Shown: positions 46,801 to 60,192 of the stretch, one piece after another
Layout: each line of letters starts with the position of its first letter
How positions within the stretch are numbered: position 1 is the stretch's first letter
Source of the DNA: Daphnia carinata
Lineage: Eukaryota; Arthropoda; Branchiopoda; Diplostraca; Daphniidae
Reading direction: 5' to 3'
Assembly: GCF_022539665.2 (NCBI RefSeq)
Contig: NC_081334.1
Location: 6,170,424-6,234,423 of the forward strand
DNA length: 64,000 nt
Program-made: the position numbers and the translations under genes
Notes under the pieces: generated by a model
What the model saw: the letters and a program-made list of their open reading frames with translations, nothing else
The model's database searches: none
What the model was told of the DNA's origin: nothing

Positions 46801-49800
46801 CCGAGTCCAAATGACGCAACTCGATGGGCAATTCGGTGGACGGGTCGGTCGCCTCCAGCGCTGCGCAACTCCAAGCTCCGTGCTGTTGTTCGATACTTTC
46901 GCCCAAGGTGAACCACGAACGCCGTTGATGTCCGTTACCTACCGCCCGTCTCGTACTCGCCAATTTCTAACCCGATAAAAAACAAAACATATTCAATAAT
47001 GTAAACGACGGAAGTTTTCCCAAATCGATCCGTGCAGTTTTTGCAGCGGGAATCGATCCCCCGGGGTTCTTTTTTTTAATGAGATGCGTATCTCTCTAGT
47101 GGTTCGCTCGTTATTTTTTTTGTTGACACTATTTATCTTCTTCCCTTTTGTGTAAGTCGAGTGAACAAAAAAAGATGGGAATGAAAGACAAAGAAATGAT
47201 TACTTGCAGAGCTTTGCGAACGAAACTGTAGCAAGAGTCGCTGGGCGATGAAAGGTCGGACGAACTTTGTGAACTGCAAGACGGCCGGTGTGGGTCGAAG
47301 GATCGTCCTTTGTGATGATGTGGACGATGATGTCTTCGTCTCGTGCAAGACGCTGCATCCTCAACAATGGAAGGGACTCCGCTGGTCAGACAATCGGACG
47401 GACTTTGCTGCTTTATTCTGCAATCGCCAGTGACATCCAGGTGCTTTCTACACGATTCATTTTTGTTTCGTAGATGACATAGATTGATCCAAACTAATTA
47501 ATTTTTTTTTTTTTTTTTTTTGCCTACTTGCTGCACGAATAGCAGGAATCACTCTCTGATGTTTGAGTGTAGGCGTGGTAATGAGTGACATCCTCGTCGG
47601 ACGTTGTCGTGGTCGTGATGGACTCGTGTTCGTTCCCGCCCACTTCCGCCTTCTCTTCGCTGCTGGAGCGGTCGGGTGTGCGCCACGGAACGAGAATATC
47701 TTGCGATTCAAACTGTTGATAAACAACCCGCATGTTTAGTTTATTATCAAGCAAAAAATATTCGTTTCCTAAGGAGCAAGCGACTCCCCTAGATCGTTAC
47801 GTAAACCAGCTCTGACACATGTCTCTCTGATTTGAACTTAATGGCATGACAGGCAGTAGTTCCCTATTTTTTAGCATCTCATTTAGATTTTTGATAACAG
47901 GAAAAATCGTAATAGTCGAGGGATTTGCGATGATTTTTGCGCTCAGGGTGACATTTATGGAAGGCAAAGAATAGCGAATGAAACAGCCGTTTTCCCCCTA
48001 GAGGAAGTGTAGTAGTACAAGTAGACATCGTGATAGATCCCGCAGCCAATAAAAAAAAGCGAGTCCTCTCTCTAGTTACGAGTTTCTTTTTCTTTTTATA
48101 GTTTCAGGATGCGTTTACAGATTTATAGAGCTGCATTTGCGGGGGTGATGAACACGATTCGTCCGAGTGCTTCAGAACCTTTTAGTACCTCAATTTAGCT
48201 CACGTGGATCTATTGGAACCTGTAGGAGTATATGTGACAATGGATAGGTTGTGTAATCAAACCCCGCGCTATTGATTGCCCCGACCGAAAATTGCGTACA
48301 TCGGGACACATACGAAGCATCTGAAAAAAAAAAGGGAAAGTATTAAAAGCTCCCCTAGTCTGGACGGGAACTATTGATTCTCCGTTGTTGCTGACTGCAG
48401 CCTACTCACATAGCCGTGTGAATTGCGCTCTCGCTCTCTTTCTCTATTTATAAATAAAGTGGTCGACGCCACGCTTCTTTTAATGCACGACTGCTGTCTG
48501 GGAAGAATCTTTTTTTTTTGTTCTGTGACATTGATCCAGTGAAAAGCAAACACTTTTCCAAGCTTCTTTGATGCCTTTTTTATGTCACCATCATTTGAGC
48601 TTGTTGATGTATTTACACGCGTAATTTTAAGACTGACCTTTCGATGCCGCTGCTCTTTGGCCCACACGGTGATGAGGATGCGGCCGCCCACGCGCAGAAT
48701 CCTCGCCAACTCTCTCAACGCCCGCACGCGCCTGTCTCGCGTCGCCAGGTGACTTTTGAAACACAACAAGATAATGATGAGTTTCCCCCCTTTTTTTTTC
48801 TAGGAGATACGGAATGAATCGACTCACTGAATGACGGCGATAGACAATGCCGCATCGAAACTCTCGTCGCGGTACGGCAAGTGAAGAGCGTCACAAATCA
48901 GCACCTGTTCATCGGCGATAATGCAAAACAAAAGCAACCTCAAGTATGAGAAATCCTTTTACAGATTACAATCGTTTCACGGTTGGCCTTTTTTCCCTAC
49001 TAGAAAACGCCGCCATTTTTATTGAATCAATAAAAGATCCGGGAAAGTTAAAGGGGAGAAACCTAAAACTCCCCGTCCATTCATTGACACCGACCGTGTA
49101 ATAATGAACACCCCATTTAATATTTGATTATTGACGAAACCAGCCAGCACCAGCAGCCCCTGTGTTAGACTTTTGACTCGGAAATCCCCTGTCGGCCGGC
49201 CCTGATGACTTAGTCATGGAATAGTATGTGTAAGTACAGTTATATATTTTCCTCTCCATTTTCGAGCTACGTTATCTACCTACACCTCTATGGAAACGTG
49301 TCATTTTTTAATGGCTGATATTCATTGTTTAAAAAAAAAAAGAGGCATATTACGTAAGTGCACTGAACTCAGACAACCAGCAGGAAATTGAAGGTTGCTC
49401 TAATCCTTATTTTCTCTCTTCGGATTATGCATTAGGATTTCTTTGTTCGTCTGCTGTAGTACATCAAATATAAAAAGCGTGTACACATATGGACAGAGAG
49501 ATATCGATCGAACGGGAAGATGCGACTGCCAGACTTTTTTTTTCTTGCATTGAGTAGAATGCGGAACTTGCCATTTTTTTTTTCTCGTGTCAATCTGACA
49601 AGGAAAAAAAAGAAAGACATTTTTTGACTTCACCCGCATCAGTAGCCTCTCGATCGATTCATCAATCTCCGTTTGACTCTCGCGTTTCGCATGTGGATGG
49701 ATGTCTCCCTTTTTTTTTCAACGCACAAAGTTTGTGTGATACGCCATAGTGTAATATGTACATACATTATGCGGCTTGTGCTCGATGAACTGTCTGCCCG

Positions 49801-50507
49801 AAAAAGGAAGGAGCGGATGGTGTGTCATAGCTCATGTATCACTACGTAAAACAAAAAAAAAAGCGAACCAATACCTCGTGATCTTTCCGGCGGGCAACTT
49901 CGACGGAGGCGGCGCAACGGTCCGAGCCCACTTTGAAGACGGATGGGTTGACTTGGAGGTATTTACCGTTACCGCAGCCTGAAGCGTCCATAGAAAAGAA
50001 ACAAATAATTATGTTATTAAAATGTTATCACATCCTACGCAGGCGCACGTGTTAAAGGTGAATATGGGGCCCCTCGTTTCTCCCGTTGCAATGTAAATAA
50101 TATGCCTATCCATGTTTTTGATATGATCTGACTACGTGTGTTTGAAAAGCGTTGTTTGAATAGCAGAGTATTTGAACGTAGGAGGAGGTACCCGCATCGC
50201 AGACGAGGGATCCGGGTTCGAGCTGTTCCAGGAACTGGCGGACGCGCGGCCACGGACGGTAGCGCTCCTCGGAGAAGTGATGCGACAGCTGGTCGTAGAC
50301 ATCTGTAACGGATATTCAATATAGACATATTTACTGCAGCTTAGGAGGTAAACTGAAGCATAACAATGTTCGTTTTTTGTTTCTAATATATATTGTTGAA
50401 TTGAATGTACCGTGCACGTAGGCTTTTTCCAAGGCTAGCGAACGTGATTCCCTTTCGCATCGTTCCAATTCGCTGCTCTCCGTCGTCGATTCCGCCGATG
50501 TTTTCAT
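43808..50507 (-). CDS. TRMT9B: TRM9-like methyltransferase, TRMT9B class, with a giant disordered insert
   Basis: Eight exons: 50507-50411, 50302-50192, 49978-49875, 48904-48828, 48752-48638, 47712-47528, 47447-47204 and 46966-43808, giving 1,363 residues against about 454 in human. The first five exons form a class I SAM methyltransferase like the tRNA wobble-uridine enzymes: EKAYVHDVYDQ, PWPRVRQFLEQLEPGS, motif I VCDAGCGNGKYLQVN (about 66-80), LPYRDESFDAALSIAVIHH and RVGGRILITVWAKEQRHRK, then FESQDILVPW. The C-terminal 45 residues (RYYHVFRQGELDQLIERYVD to the end) match the family tail. Between them lie about 1,050 low-complexity residues with poly-Ser (12), poly-Gln and Pro-rich stretches, nearly all in one 3.2 kb exon. 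Whether it still modifies tRNA is open; in vertebrates and flies this class has signalling-like roles. Confidence 0.88.
48905..49874 (-). other. Longest intron of TRMT9B
   Basis: A 970-bp intron inside the methyltransferase domain, between KDHE and VLICDAL. It is AT-rich with no recognisable content on either strand. Confidence 0.7.
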
Positions 50508-53500
50508 ATCGGCGGCTCGTCGGCCGCTCTGCCACCAGTTGGTGCACTCTGTGTGCCGGTTTTAGCACGTCGTCATCAGAACCAACAGACGCAAAGTATT
50601 TGAATAGTTCCGCTCTCCAATGTTGCCCTCTCCACTAACCTGATTTTTTTTTTTCAATATTTAATCAAATAGAAAAAACATCAAAATGAAGCGCGGATGC
50701 ACATTTTGAGAACCGGTAATTCTCAATTGTCATGTGCGGAATTTCCTGCAATCTAATAAAAAATTTTTTGTTGTTTCGTTCCAGGAACATAACAAAACGA
50801 ACGAGCATTCGACGCTGTTCAAATCGATAGCGGCGGGCTTTTTGAATTTCGATTCCAAGAAAAGAACGCCTTTTTGACGCGAGGATCTGCACGAAAAGGT
50901 AAAACTTTATGATAGATTGAGATCCTGTGCGATGGGACCATCTTTTCGTTGATATCATAAGAGACGAGCTAAAAAAAAAAAAAAGGTCATTACATACACC
51001 AAGTCAGCCGGTAGGAAAACAACCGCAATCGATTTTTTGTCCCCTATCGTTCGTATGCCTTGCCATCCATCGGTGCTATAGCGGGGGTATCGTTACCAAA
51101 AAGTCTAGGGGGATTATTGCCATGGATACCTGAACTATGTAGAGCTGCGTGTATGTGCCAGCTGTATATGTACAGATAGAGACAGATGAATCAAGCGCGG
51201 GATTACGTTCAAAAACTGGCGTCTAATATTCACTTTTCTCCCCACCATTGCAAAAGCAATATGAGATATATTTTTTTTTATTTCGTCTTATTGGATAACG
51301 TGAAAGGTTACAACTTATATCCGACCGCTATCTCTTTATTTACTAACTTTTTAGTTTTTGAACGTTCGGATTGGGATGAATTATGTGTTGACACGACACT
51401 ATTGAATTTAAAATATTTGCGACGTTTTCAACAAACTAGGGCACAACATTTTTTATCTTTTTTCGGAATGTTGATTAATGATGTGACGTCACTTAGTTGT
51501 CTAATACACGCGCACATTTCCGGTTTCATTGACACACAACAATTAGACGTTGGCCTTTGCCGGAAACGATTTCTTTCACACGGCCGGCTTTCGAAAGAAA
51601 AAAGAAGATTAAACCATCAGTCTCTTCTTTTTTTACGCTTGACTTACTTAATTACATCAGCGATTGTTATTTTCATTCATTCTTCTATGTTAAAAAGAAA
51701 AGTTCGATCGTGTGTGAAGCAATCGTTGTGGCGTTGAAATTATTAGATGGCGAGCAAACGATCGACATAGCAAATACAGGCCTTTATAGACACACACACG
51801 TACTATTTAGATATTGTATACACGGTGTGTGAGATGATTCGAAGAGCGTATGGAGTATATAGCGTTTCTTTTTATATATGTACATAGACATTGGGGGTGG
51901 TGGTGGGTATAGTACACCCGAAGAGCTACAGGGAGGGTTGGGCAAAGAAGAGAAATCGATTCGAACCACCGGAGACACAGAGAGACAGAGGAGGTTGGCT
52001 GCTTACTAACCCTGCAGGGTTCTCTTGTTTGATATACGCTATTTGAACTTGGGACAACAATAGAAATACTCGAAATCGTTCTGATGGATGTTTAATTTTT
52101 TTTTTTTTTTTTACCTTTTGTCTCTCTCTCTCTTTGGCAGGGATCAAATCCGGTTGAATTCGACGATTCCAAATAAAAGGCGAAGATTGACGTGCTGCTG
52201 ATTGTTACTGCTACATGATCGTGAACTGAAGAAGCACTGCATCAGTCGGCATTTAGCAGCGGGACCAACACACACACGTACAGCGACTCCACACTCCCGC
52301 TCTGCACTGTTACCTCGTTTGAGCGAGGGCAAAAGAAAGGAGAACAAACCTCAAAAGAGGGACAAGCGTCGTCTTTCTCTTATACAACGGTCCTGCGTGC
52401 TGCTCTTGCCCTGAACGCAGACATACATCCGCGGCTGGCTTTTGTGTTACACACGCAGCCCGATCCTGCGCACTAGGTACCTACCTACCTTTCAGTCTTT
52501 TACCCACGCAGCATGGAATATAATGATGAACTTGTTTTTTAAAAGATGTAGGAAACAAAAGATCCCGTTTTTTTTTTCCTTTTCTTGATTGATGAAAAGT
52601 TGAGGTGGTGTGTCGCGTGCCCTCAGGAGGGGCCAATAATCTCGTATTTTTATAATGCTGTTATATTTATGGTTTAATTTACACTGAAGAATTTTATCGT
52701 AGGTAAAAAAAAATAAGAAACGAGAACGGCACCTGTTCGATTCTTCTCGAGCGCACCGAGTCACGTAGAAAAATGATTTACAAAATGTCAAAGGCTGTTA
52801 GGCGGTGATCCGGGCCAAAGGTAAAACTCATTTCGTGCCTATCGATGTCAAGCGTTCGTGATTTTCAAAGCTGGGCTTATTCATCATCGAAGGCGGGTTT
52901 TCCGTCATGTTTCAGAGGAGGCTGGCCGATTCTTTTTTTTCCGTTGTTGTTCTTGTTGCTAAGGCGTTTGTACAGCAAAAATTCTTGCTACCGTACAGAA
53001 GGGACGTGATTAATTCACGCTCTTCCATTGTTCGTGTGTGTTGGCAGCTTAAAAAATTCACAGATGGTAAACATAATTGTTTAGCGTTTCTTACTTAGAC
53101 AGTTATTGTTTTCATTATGAAAATCTTAACGGCCCAGAAGCCCCACAATAGTTAAATGGGTTATCTGCAGCTACCATACCGCTGTTTTTAAGCCAACACT
53201 TAAGTCTTTCTTTTGCCCGTCACTCACAAGGAAATGCTGTAATTGTTGCCGGGCGCAACCGCTGCTTTCGATATATTAATGCGGACTAGTAATTTATTCG
53301 GCCTTTTTTTTTTTTTCTCTTCATCCTATTGTGTATGCGGACACGGCAGGAGACGGCGCTGCATGACTGAAATTCAGCTCGATGCACTATTGCCCTTGCC
53401 CCTCTTTTGTAATATAATCTCGTTTAAAAGCGGATCGATTTTCTACCGTGAATCTCTTGGCCGATGCGACCCTTCCTATCTAGTGGCCAATTAAAATTGT

Positions 53501-54111
53501 GCGCTCCATTTGTATTTGCCGTGTTGTCTATTTTATTATCGGTAATCGTTGCTATCGATTTCTTTTCCCGATGGATCGGAAGCTTAAAAAAAAGATGCGC
53601 AGTGTAATAAAGAGCGAAGATTTTTCTTTTTCAACAAATGACGTACGTCAATCAGTTGTGTTTTTAACGATTTTCTGTCGCTAGATGTCGTTGTTGGTCT
53701 TGTAAAATAAAGTTTTATTTTAAAAGGTAAATAGTTATCATAATTCATATCAAATCGTGAAACCGTTTTTCCGATTATAATTCGATTAAGCTTGCAATGC
53801 CGACCGCTAGATGGCAGTTTTCGCGCGTAAGCGTCATCTCTCCCTCCAGAAAAATTCAAAAAAAGCCCTTTCATTTTTTTTTACATTCTAGCCTGCAGCT
53901 AAATAAGAAGGTGCGGACCAAGGGGAAGGGGCGGCCCAAGCAGGAAGGGGAGCCAGCGGTCAGTGGCTATTGGACTGTCGAGAGGTTCGCTCTCTCCATC
54001 TTTGCACTCCGACAAGCGGTTTCACCAACTTGTTCTCACACCATTTGTGTCTTTGAGTTGAAATATTTCGAAGCCGATGCATTCCTAGACTTTCAACTGA
54101 ATCTTAAAGTA
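50508..54111. other. Gene-poor region upstream of TRMT9B
   Basis: Begins with the TRMT9B promoter and leader. The longest open frame, 51186-51737 (+, 183 codons), has no motif and a base composition like its surroundings. There are many A/T runs. No gene is supported. Confidence 0.55.
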
Positions 54112-54149
54112 ATGGACAACGACGAAAACGTGACCATGAGTTCTCGGCC
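54112..54149 (+). other. Candidate first coding exon of the PH-domain gene
   Basis: An ATG opens MDNDENVTMSSRP, and after 38 nt comes a strong donor (GCC|GTAAGTGAG). The phase would fit the exon near 60190 if its acceptor follows GGAG at about 60172. The join would span a 6-kb intron, so it is a weak proposal. Confidence 0.25.
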
Positions 54150-55144
54150 GTAAGTGAGATCATCGTTTGTGATTAGGCTGTGGGAAAATACACCGACCAC
54201 ATGTGTTGTTGCTGCTTCCCCATTGTGACTATGGTGTGACCCTGGATTAATTATTATGTTCTTCATTTCAAACAGGTAGGACATTTTTCGAAAATGTGTT
54301 TTCTACTACGTTTAATTTTCATTTCGAAAAAAAATGTGATCCTAAGGAGGGGGGGGGGGGTAAACAACGCTTTTTTTTCGAGATGGGTCCTCGAGGGCTT
54401 TTTTGAGAAGACCGCCATGTTTTTTTTTATTTCTTTTTTTTTTTTGGCGCCGGAATTGTGTTCTTTTTTTCGTAGAATGTGATGAATTTCATCTATGCTC
54501 GTCGTTACGTGTAACACGATTATCGTTTGGGTGTGTACCACATTGCCGCCGTTACAGAAACGTTTCCAACGTGTCTAAGAAATCGAAACGAAATCTTTTT
54601 TTTTTCTACGGAAAAAAAAAATGTTAATCTTAAAAAAGAAAAATTTTCTGATGCAACGAGACGTTGGCAAACGGTTTGCCCTTTCGGAAAACGTCAAAAA
54701 CATTACACGCTTCGTGTTATGAAGAGGGCAAACAAAACCGAGACCAATTTACTCATCCACTAACAAACAAGTTGTCCGGCCTTTTTTTTGTTGTTGTTGC
54801 ATTGAATCCGGTTTTGTGAGGGGGGAAACAAAATTTTTAGGGAGTTGTTCATTTTTGTTTCAAACACCTGTGGTGAATGTCAATTCAAACACTCCTATTT
54901 TTCTAGGCCTTTTTTTTTTATTATTATTTGAGTGTGTATATGCGTAACAGATGTTGAAACTTTCTAAAAACCCCGATTCGAATATTACGCATTTTTTCGA
55001 AACTCTAAGTCACCACCTTGCATCTTATGATGCTCGATCTCAATTAACCTGAGGGTCCAGTCTCCACGTTTGGGGACCACCGTGGTGGCCCTTTCTTCAG
55101 TCTTCTCATAGAAAATAAAATATTATATAATACAACCTTTGAAT

Positions 55145-55178
55145 AAAATAGCCGGCAATCACGACGGCCGGCTATTTT
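55145..55178. repeat. Perfect 12-bp inverted repeat with a 10-nt loop
   Basis: AAAATAGCCGGC at 55145-55156 pairs with GCCGGCTATTTT at 55167-55178. The loop is AATCACGACG. This is a strong hairpin in either RNA or DNA form, and no known RNA gene is recognised. Confidence 0.9.
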
Positions 55179-57269
55179 CTTCTAGAGAAAAAAATATATA
55201 TAAAAAATGACTTTGTTCGTGCCGCTTTAATTCCTCCCCTCGAAAAATATTTTCGAATGTTACAAGAAAAACGGGTTTTCATTCTTCCATCTGTATTTTC
55301 TTTTTAAACGCCCACTAATAGCTCACGGAGATATTTTTTTTTCTTTCCCATCTACTGGCCAGAGTAGGGAAAAAAAAAAGCCTTCAGAATTGTTGAAAAA
55401 TCGAAGCTATATGTCTTGTTACATTGTGTGTCTATTTACACACACCTGTGCAGCAGACAGTGTTTTGCCTTGTGTAGGTATATTTTTTTAAAAAAGAAAC
55501 ACCTTTCCTCGATCTTCATAATCCATCATTCCGTTTTATAAATTCGGGCTGGATTTCTTTTTGCTAGACGCGGGGTTGCCATTGATAATCTTCGTGAAAA
55601 AAAAGAACGTAGTCCTAATCATCATATTTTCTTAAACATTCTAAAAACGAGTGTAACAAAAAAATTCCGTGTGCTTGTTTGCCTTCAACACGAGATCACA
55701 AAAGAGACGTTCTATTCAAGAATGTTCTTGTTGTGTAGACGAGGGTTAGGGTGGTTTATAAAAGAGAGAGCGGAAGTGACCCCCAAAGTCCAGATTTATG
55801 GCCATGTTATTTTTCTTTTTTGTTGTTGTATGTCTGTGCGTGTATCGAACAACAACAACAAGTCGGGAAAAATACCTGAGGGTGTCTACTGCGTTCAATA
55901 GATTCTTCTTAAGTCTATCCGATCTTGGCGGTTATTGGGGGGAAAAGCTTTTTCCTTCTTTAAAGCTGTCGGGATTGAACCAGCACAACCGAGAATTAAC
56001 TTTTATTTAAAATTTATTTCACGTACTTTTTTTTGAGGGTTGAATTAAATCTTCCATACCACCCGCAAGGCCACCTCTTTTTGTTGTTTTCCTTTCAAAA
56101 ATAAAATAGGAGGAAAGAATTGATTGAATTATGCAAAGAAGGAGGGGATTTTACACGACCGCTGACGTCGTGGCGTACCAACATGATGAACGAGACGTGT
56201 CGTTTGGTGTGTTATCTTTTCCCTTGGCCGCGCGTACGTCTTGCTTGAGCATTCTCGTCAGAAGAGCAATTAGCGGAAAGGAAGAAGAAGAAAAGTTGTG
56301 ACGGACGGGTAGATTATTGGTAAAGCTAAGATGGCGCCACCATGTACATTTTGGCTACGATGATGGAAGAATGAAGAAAAGGGAATTCATGTTTGAATAG
56401 CCTCCAGTCATGTGTGTGTGTTGAAGAAGAGGGGGGAAATAAAAATGGTGGGACGCACCTGTGGTGGTTGGGAGGCCCCATGCCCAGGTATTTTCTCTTC
56501 TTCAATTCTTTAAAATATTTTTATTCTTTATGGGGTTTTCTTGCTGGCCCTTTCGGATGGGAAAAAGGCCAGCGACCTGGGCATCTTTTGGCTCTTCCCT
56601 TGAGGGCCAGCTATTTTTTTTTTTTTTTTTTTTTTTTTTAACCTTTTCAAACAAAAGAAGGTGTTCTTGTTGGAGGAGGGAACATTCACTTTATTGCCGT
56701 GTTCTATACATACGTTCTTTTTTTTTTCTAAATGTGGGATGCATCGAAAGATGAAATAGTGCGCCATTTTCAGTATTTTTCATGTACCTGAAATCGGAAT
56801 TCCCAATTGGTTAATTGAATTTGGTGACAGTTACATTTTTGTCTATTGATTGTTGAGGTTTTAACTTTCTTAAATTAAATCCCCTCGTCTTTTATTGACC
56901 CGTTTTTAATGACTCGAGTCATTTGATTTGTTAAGTAGAAACGAAAAGGACAAAACATTCGTGCTGATAATTGAGAGGTAAAAACAGAAGGGGAAAATTG
57001 ACTCTTGTTTTTTTTCTCTCTAATACCTGTCGAACATTAAAAAAAAAGAACCGGGTTTCAAATTTATACAATCAATTTTGGAAACAAAAAAGTTGGGAAA
57101 AATAATTTTTTCGATAAAAAAAAAGGCGCTGTCTGAGTTCCCCCCGCATATGCGACATCCAGACATCGTGAAAAAACAGCAATTGTATGGTAATCAGTAT
57201 GGTAATGACATTGGGAATTGAAACATTTTTTCTTCTTAAAAAAAAAATTCGTTTAAATTAAAAAGGAAA

Positions 57270-57289
57270 AAATCGTGAGCTCACGATTT
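57270..57289. repeat. Perfect 20-bp palindrome
   Basis: AAATCGTGAGCTCACGATTT reads the same on both strands. It could be a dimeric-factor binding site or chance. Confidence 0.9.
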
Positions 57290-60192
57290 CAATCGGGATA
57301 TGCCCGCAGTCCGTGACACACAAGTCACGCTGTTGACCTGTGATGCATTCTCACGGTCCCCATCTTTCTGGTCTCTTTGATTTGGAAAAAAAAACAAAAA
57401 ACAAAAGATTCCTCTTAATGAATCCAGTGCCAACTAGTTTTGATGAATTCGGACAGATCCGTTCGGGTCACGGCCTTTTCGTTTCCTATTTTTACGCCCT
57501 TCACATTTTTGTTTGTTCGCTAAACGTTTCGCAAACGAATATATACACGCACAACATAGTAAAATAATAATAATAAAAAAAAAAGAGTGGCAGCTCGCTG
57601 TCACGCTAAACCACAACCGCCGGCTCGTGCGCACTTTGTCTTTTCTCTCCGTGTTTTTTCTTTCATCGATCGTTGTGCCCACCTGGCGATTCTTCTTTTT
57701 ATCAACCGCTCGCAATTTCGTTTCCATGAAAACAGAATTAGTTTTTTTTTATTACGTCGTAGTCATCCATGTTTTTTTTTTTAGAAAATCCTTTGACGGA
57801 TGTCCCGCCGGATAAAAACCGGACAAGGAGCCGGCGCGTCTTTTTTTTTTTTGAATTTAAAATATTTCAAAATGATTAAGTTTCTTTGGCGGTTAAATTA
57901 CATTAACCTCGACACTGATGTGTTTCGAACGCACCCATTTTTGTTTGGCCAAGGTTTTCTCTTGTCATCTCAACTCATGGTCAAACGTTCGTAAGTTATA
58001 TCCAAACAACACGCACACCCAATTTTCTTGTTGCGTAACTTAAGCAAAAAAAGAGTATCTCTCCTCTTTTTTTTTTTTTTATGTGTGTGCCAATTTCCCG
58101 TTGGGTCGCACGATGACAAATGGATATTGGATGTTGTTGTTTTTTCCGAGTTGCGTTTCCTGCTTGTCTTCATCCTATGGGATGGAACGAAGCCGAAAAT
58201 AACTTCCGGACCGATGTGTTTTTTTTTTTTTTTTTTTTTGTCCAATGCGACTGTCGAAAAAAAAAGCCATTTCGACTTTCGGATGGGCCAAAGATATGTT
58301 TGGAATTGCTGGACATCGTCAAAAAGCGAATGGCATAAATAAAACACGAAGGTGGTGGGGGGGGGGCAGGAGCTAAAAAGAAAAGGTGACGTCAGTCGGA
58401 ATAGATTAGACATTTCGAGACTGGATGCAAGAGGAATGTATATCGAATGGATTAGAGAAAAAGAAGTAGCCTTACATGGCAAAAAGGAGGGAAGGGGGGA
58501 GAGACGGAAAAAGGAAAGAGAATCAACTGTGACAGGCCGTGACCAAGAATTTCACTGTGTGTCTGTGTGACACTGCAGCGCAGAAATGCGACGGTCTTTG
58601 CCAACTTTGCCTGACGAACGGCTGGAACATCCATCATAAAAAAAACAAGTAAATAATAGAAGGGGGGGGGGAAGAAATTAAAGTGTATCAGAAACATTCC
58701 TGAATGAAGATCGAGTTACTTTTTTTTTTTTTTTTTGAAGCAGTTATCAGATACGCTTGGACCCTGGGTCATTTTCACGTTTGTTTTCTTTCCTCCCCCT
58801 TCAAAGAGAGGGCCATGAAAAAGGAATTTGCTGACAAAAGAACAACGATAGCTAGTTGTGTGTGTCTGGAACACGACCAAGAAAAGAATCTCAGGCTTCC
58901 GTTTCGCTCTTCTCCCCCCGCAAAGCCCCGCATTACACGCTAATCTCATCAAATATGGCGAAAAGAAGTGGTAGCCAACGATCCTGCGCAAAGAACAAAA
59001 CAAAAGAAAAAGAGGGGAAGATTTAAAAATTGTTTGCATGTCCCTCTTCCTTTAATTTTAATTTTTTTCGAAATGCATTCAAGGGAAAATGTTTCATTGG
59101 CCGTCTGGAGGCCACACAAAAGTTTTTCAGACGTCTAAGAAACAATGTCTTGTGGCTTCACTTTGGGTATTTGTCGTGCGTTTTATTTTTTTTTGAAAAA
59201 AGAAAGGAAGTTTTTGAAAACAAGAAGAATACGGAATGATGGTCGTTGACATTCACTAACGAATGAAACATTTGAAAAAGAAAAGAGGGACGAAATATCT
59301 GCGCTTTCAGCAGAAAAAAAAAACAAACGAAACAAGGTAGAACGTGAATAATGTAGACCAGCGTTCTGTTGCGGGATTCTTATGGCGTCCGGGTCTAATC
59401 CCGAACTGTCATCAACCGTTAATGAGTCAACTTGACGGGATTCTTGCCTCTCCTCGCCGTTTCGAAAGTGGACGAAATTGGATCCGCGCACACATCATTC
59501 CGGAAATAAACTTTCCGTGCATACCTTATGGTGCCATCTGTCTGTGTGTGGCACGACGATAAACTATAAATAAATAACATTTCTTTTTTTTTTTTTATTC
59601 TGTTTTTTTTTTTTTTTTTAAAGATGGTGGCCAAAAAAAAAACACGAGAGATAAACCAAAGAGTCATTTGGCAACGTCCTTGGCTTTCCCGTCATTAAAT
59701 GAAATGTTCGAAAAATATTTTAAAAGAAAAATGAAATAAAACAAAACATTTTTTTTTCTTCCAGAGAAAAATAATAAAAATGCATCGAAACGGATGCCAA
59801 TAGTTTTTTTAAGTTTACCAGACGGAAACTTCCTGGTCGGCTTTTTTTTTTCCCGTCCGCACATCGTTACCATTTTCAAATGTAATCCCGATTCGGTTGG
59901 TTCCGCATCACTCGCTTGTCCGCTCACTAACGCGTTTTATTTTATTTTATTTATTTTTTTGGCCAAATGTCTGTTGATTCCTAAATGTAATCGAAGGTTT
60001 TTTTGGGGGTTTCGGTTCCATTTGAACGAAGCCTTTGGTGTGTCACGGTCGAATCGACATTTTAATTGTATTTTTCTTTTTCTTAAATTTATTTCAAAAT
60101 TATCTACGCTGTTTGAATGTATAAAAAAGATATGTTAACCGATATGCATTTTTTAAAAACAGAATTGAAGGAGAAGATATTTGACGGAAAAG

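Larger units (their letters stand above)
54150..60192. other. 6 kb without coding exons: long intron or promoter region
   Basis: No coding sequence is recognised on either strand. The stretch is rich in poly-T, poly-A and several poly-G runs (12 G near 54348-54360, 10 G near 58357-58366, 10 G near 58662-58671). It contains a 12-bp inverted repeat (55145-55178) and a 20-bp perfect palindrome (57270-57289). It is probably the first intron or the regulatory region of the PH-domain gene. Confidence 0.5.

Noticed and set aside
51186-51737. 183-codon plus-strand open frame
   Set aside because: T-rich, no motif or homology that I can see, and in a region full of homopolymers. Probably chance.
59340-59440. 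tRNA-like GGGTCTAATCCC stretch
   Set aside because: No acceptor or anticodon stem could be built around it. I found no tRNA or rRNA gene in the window.
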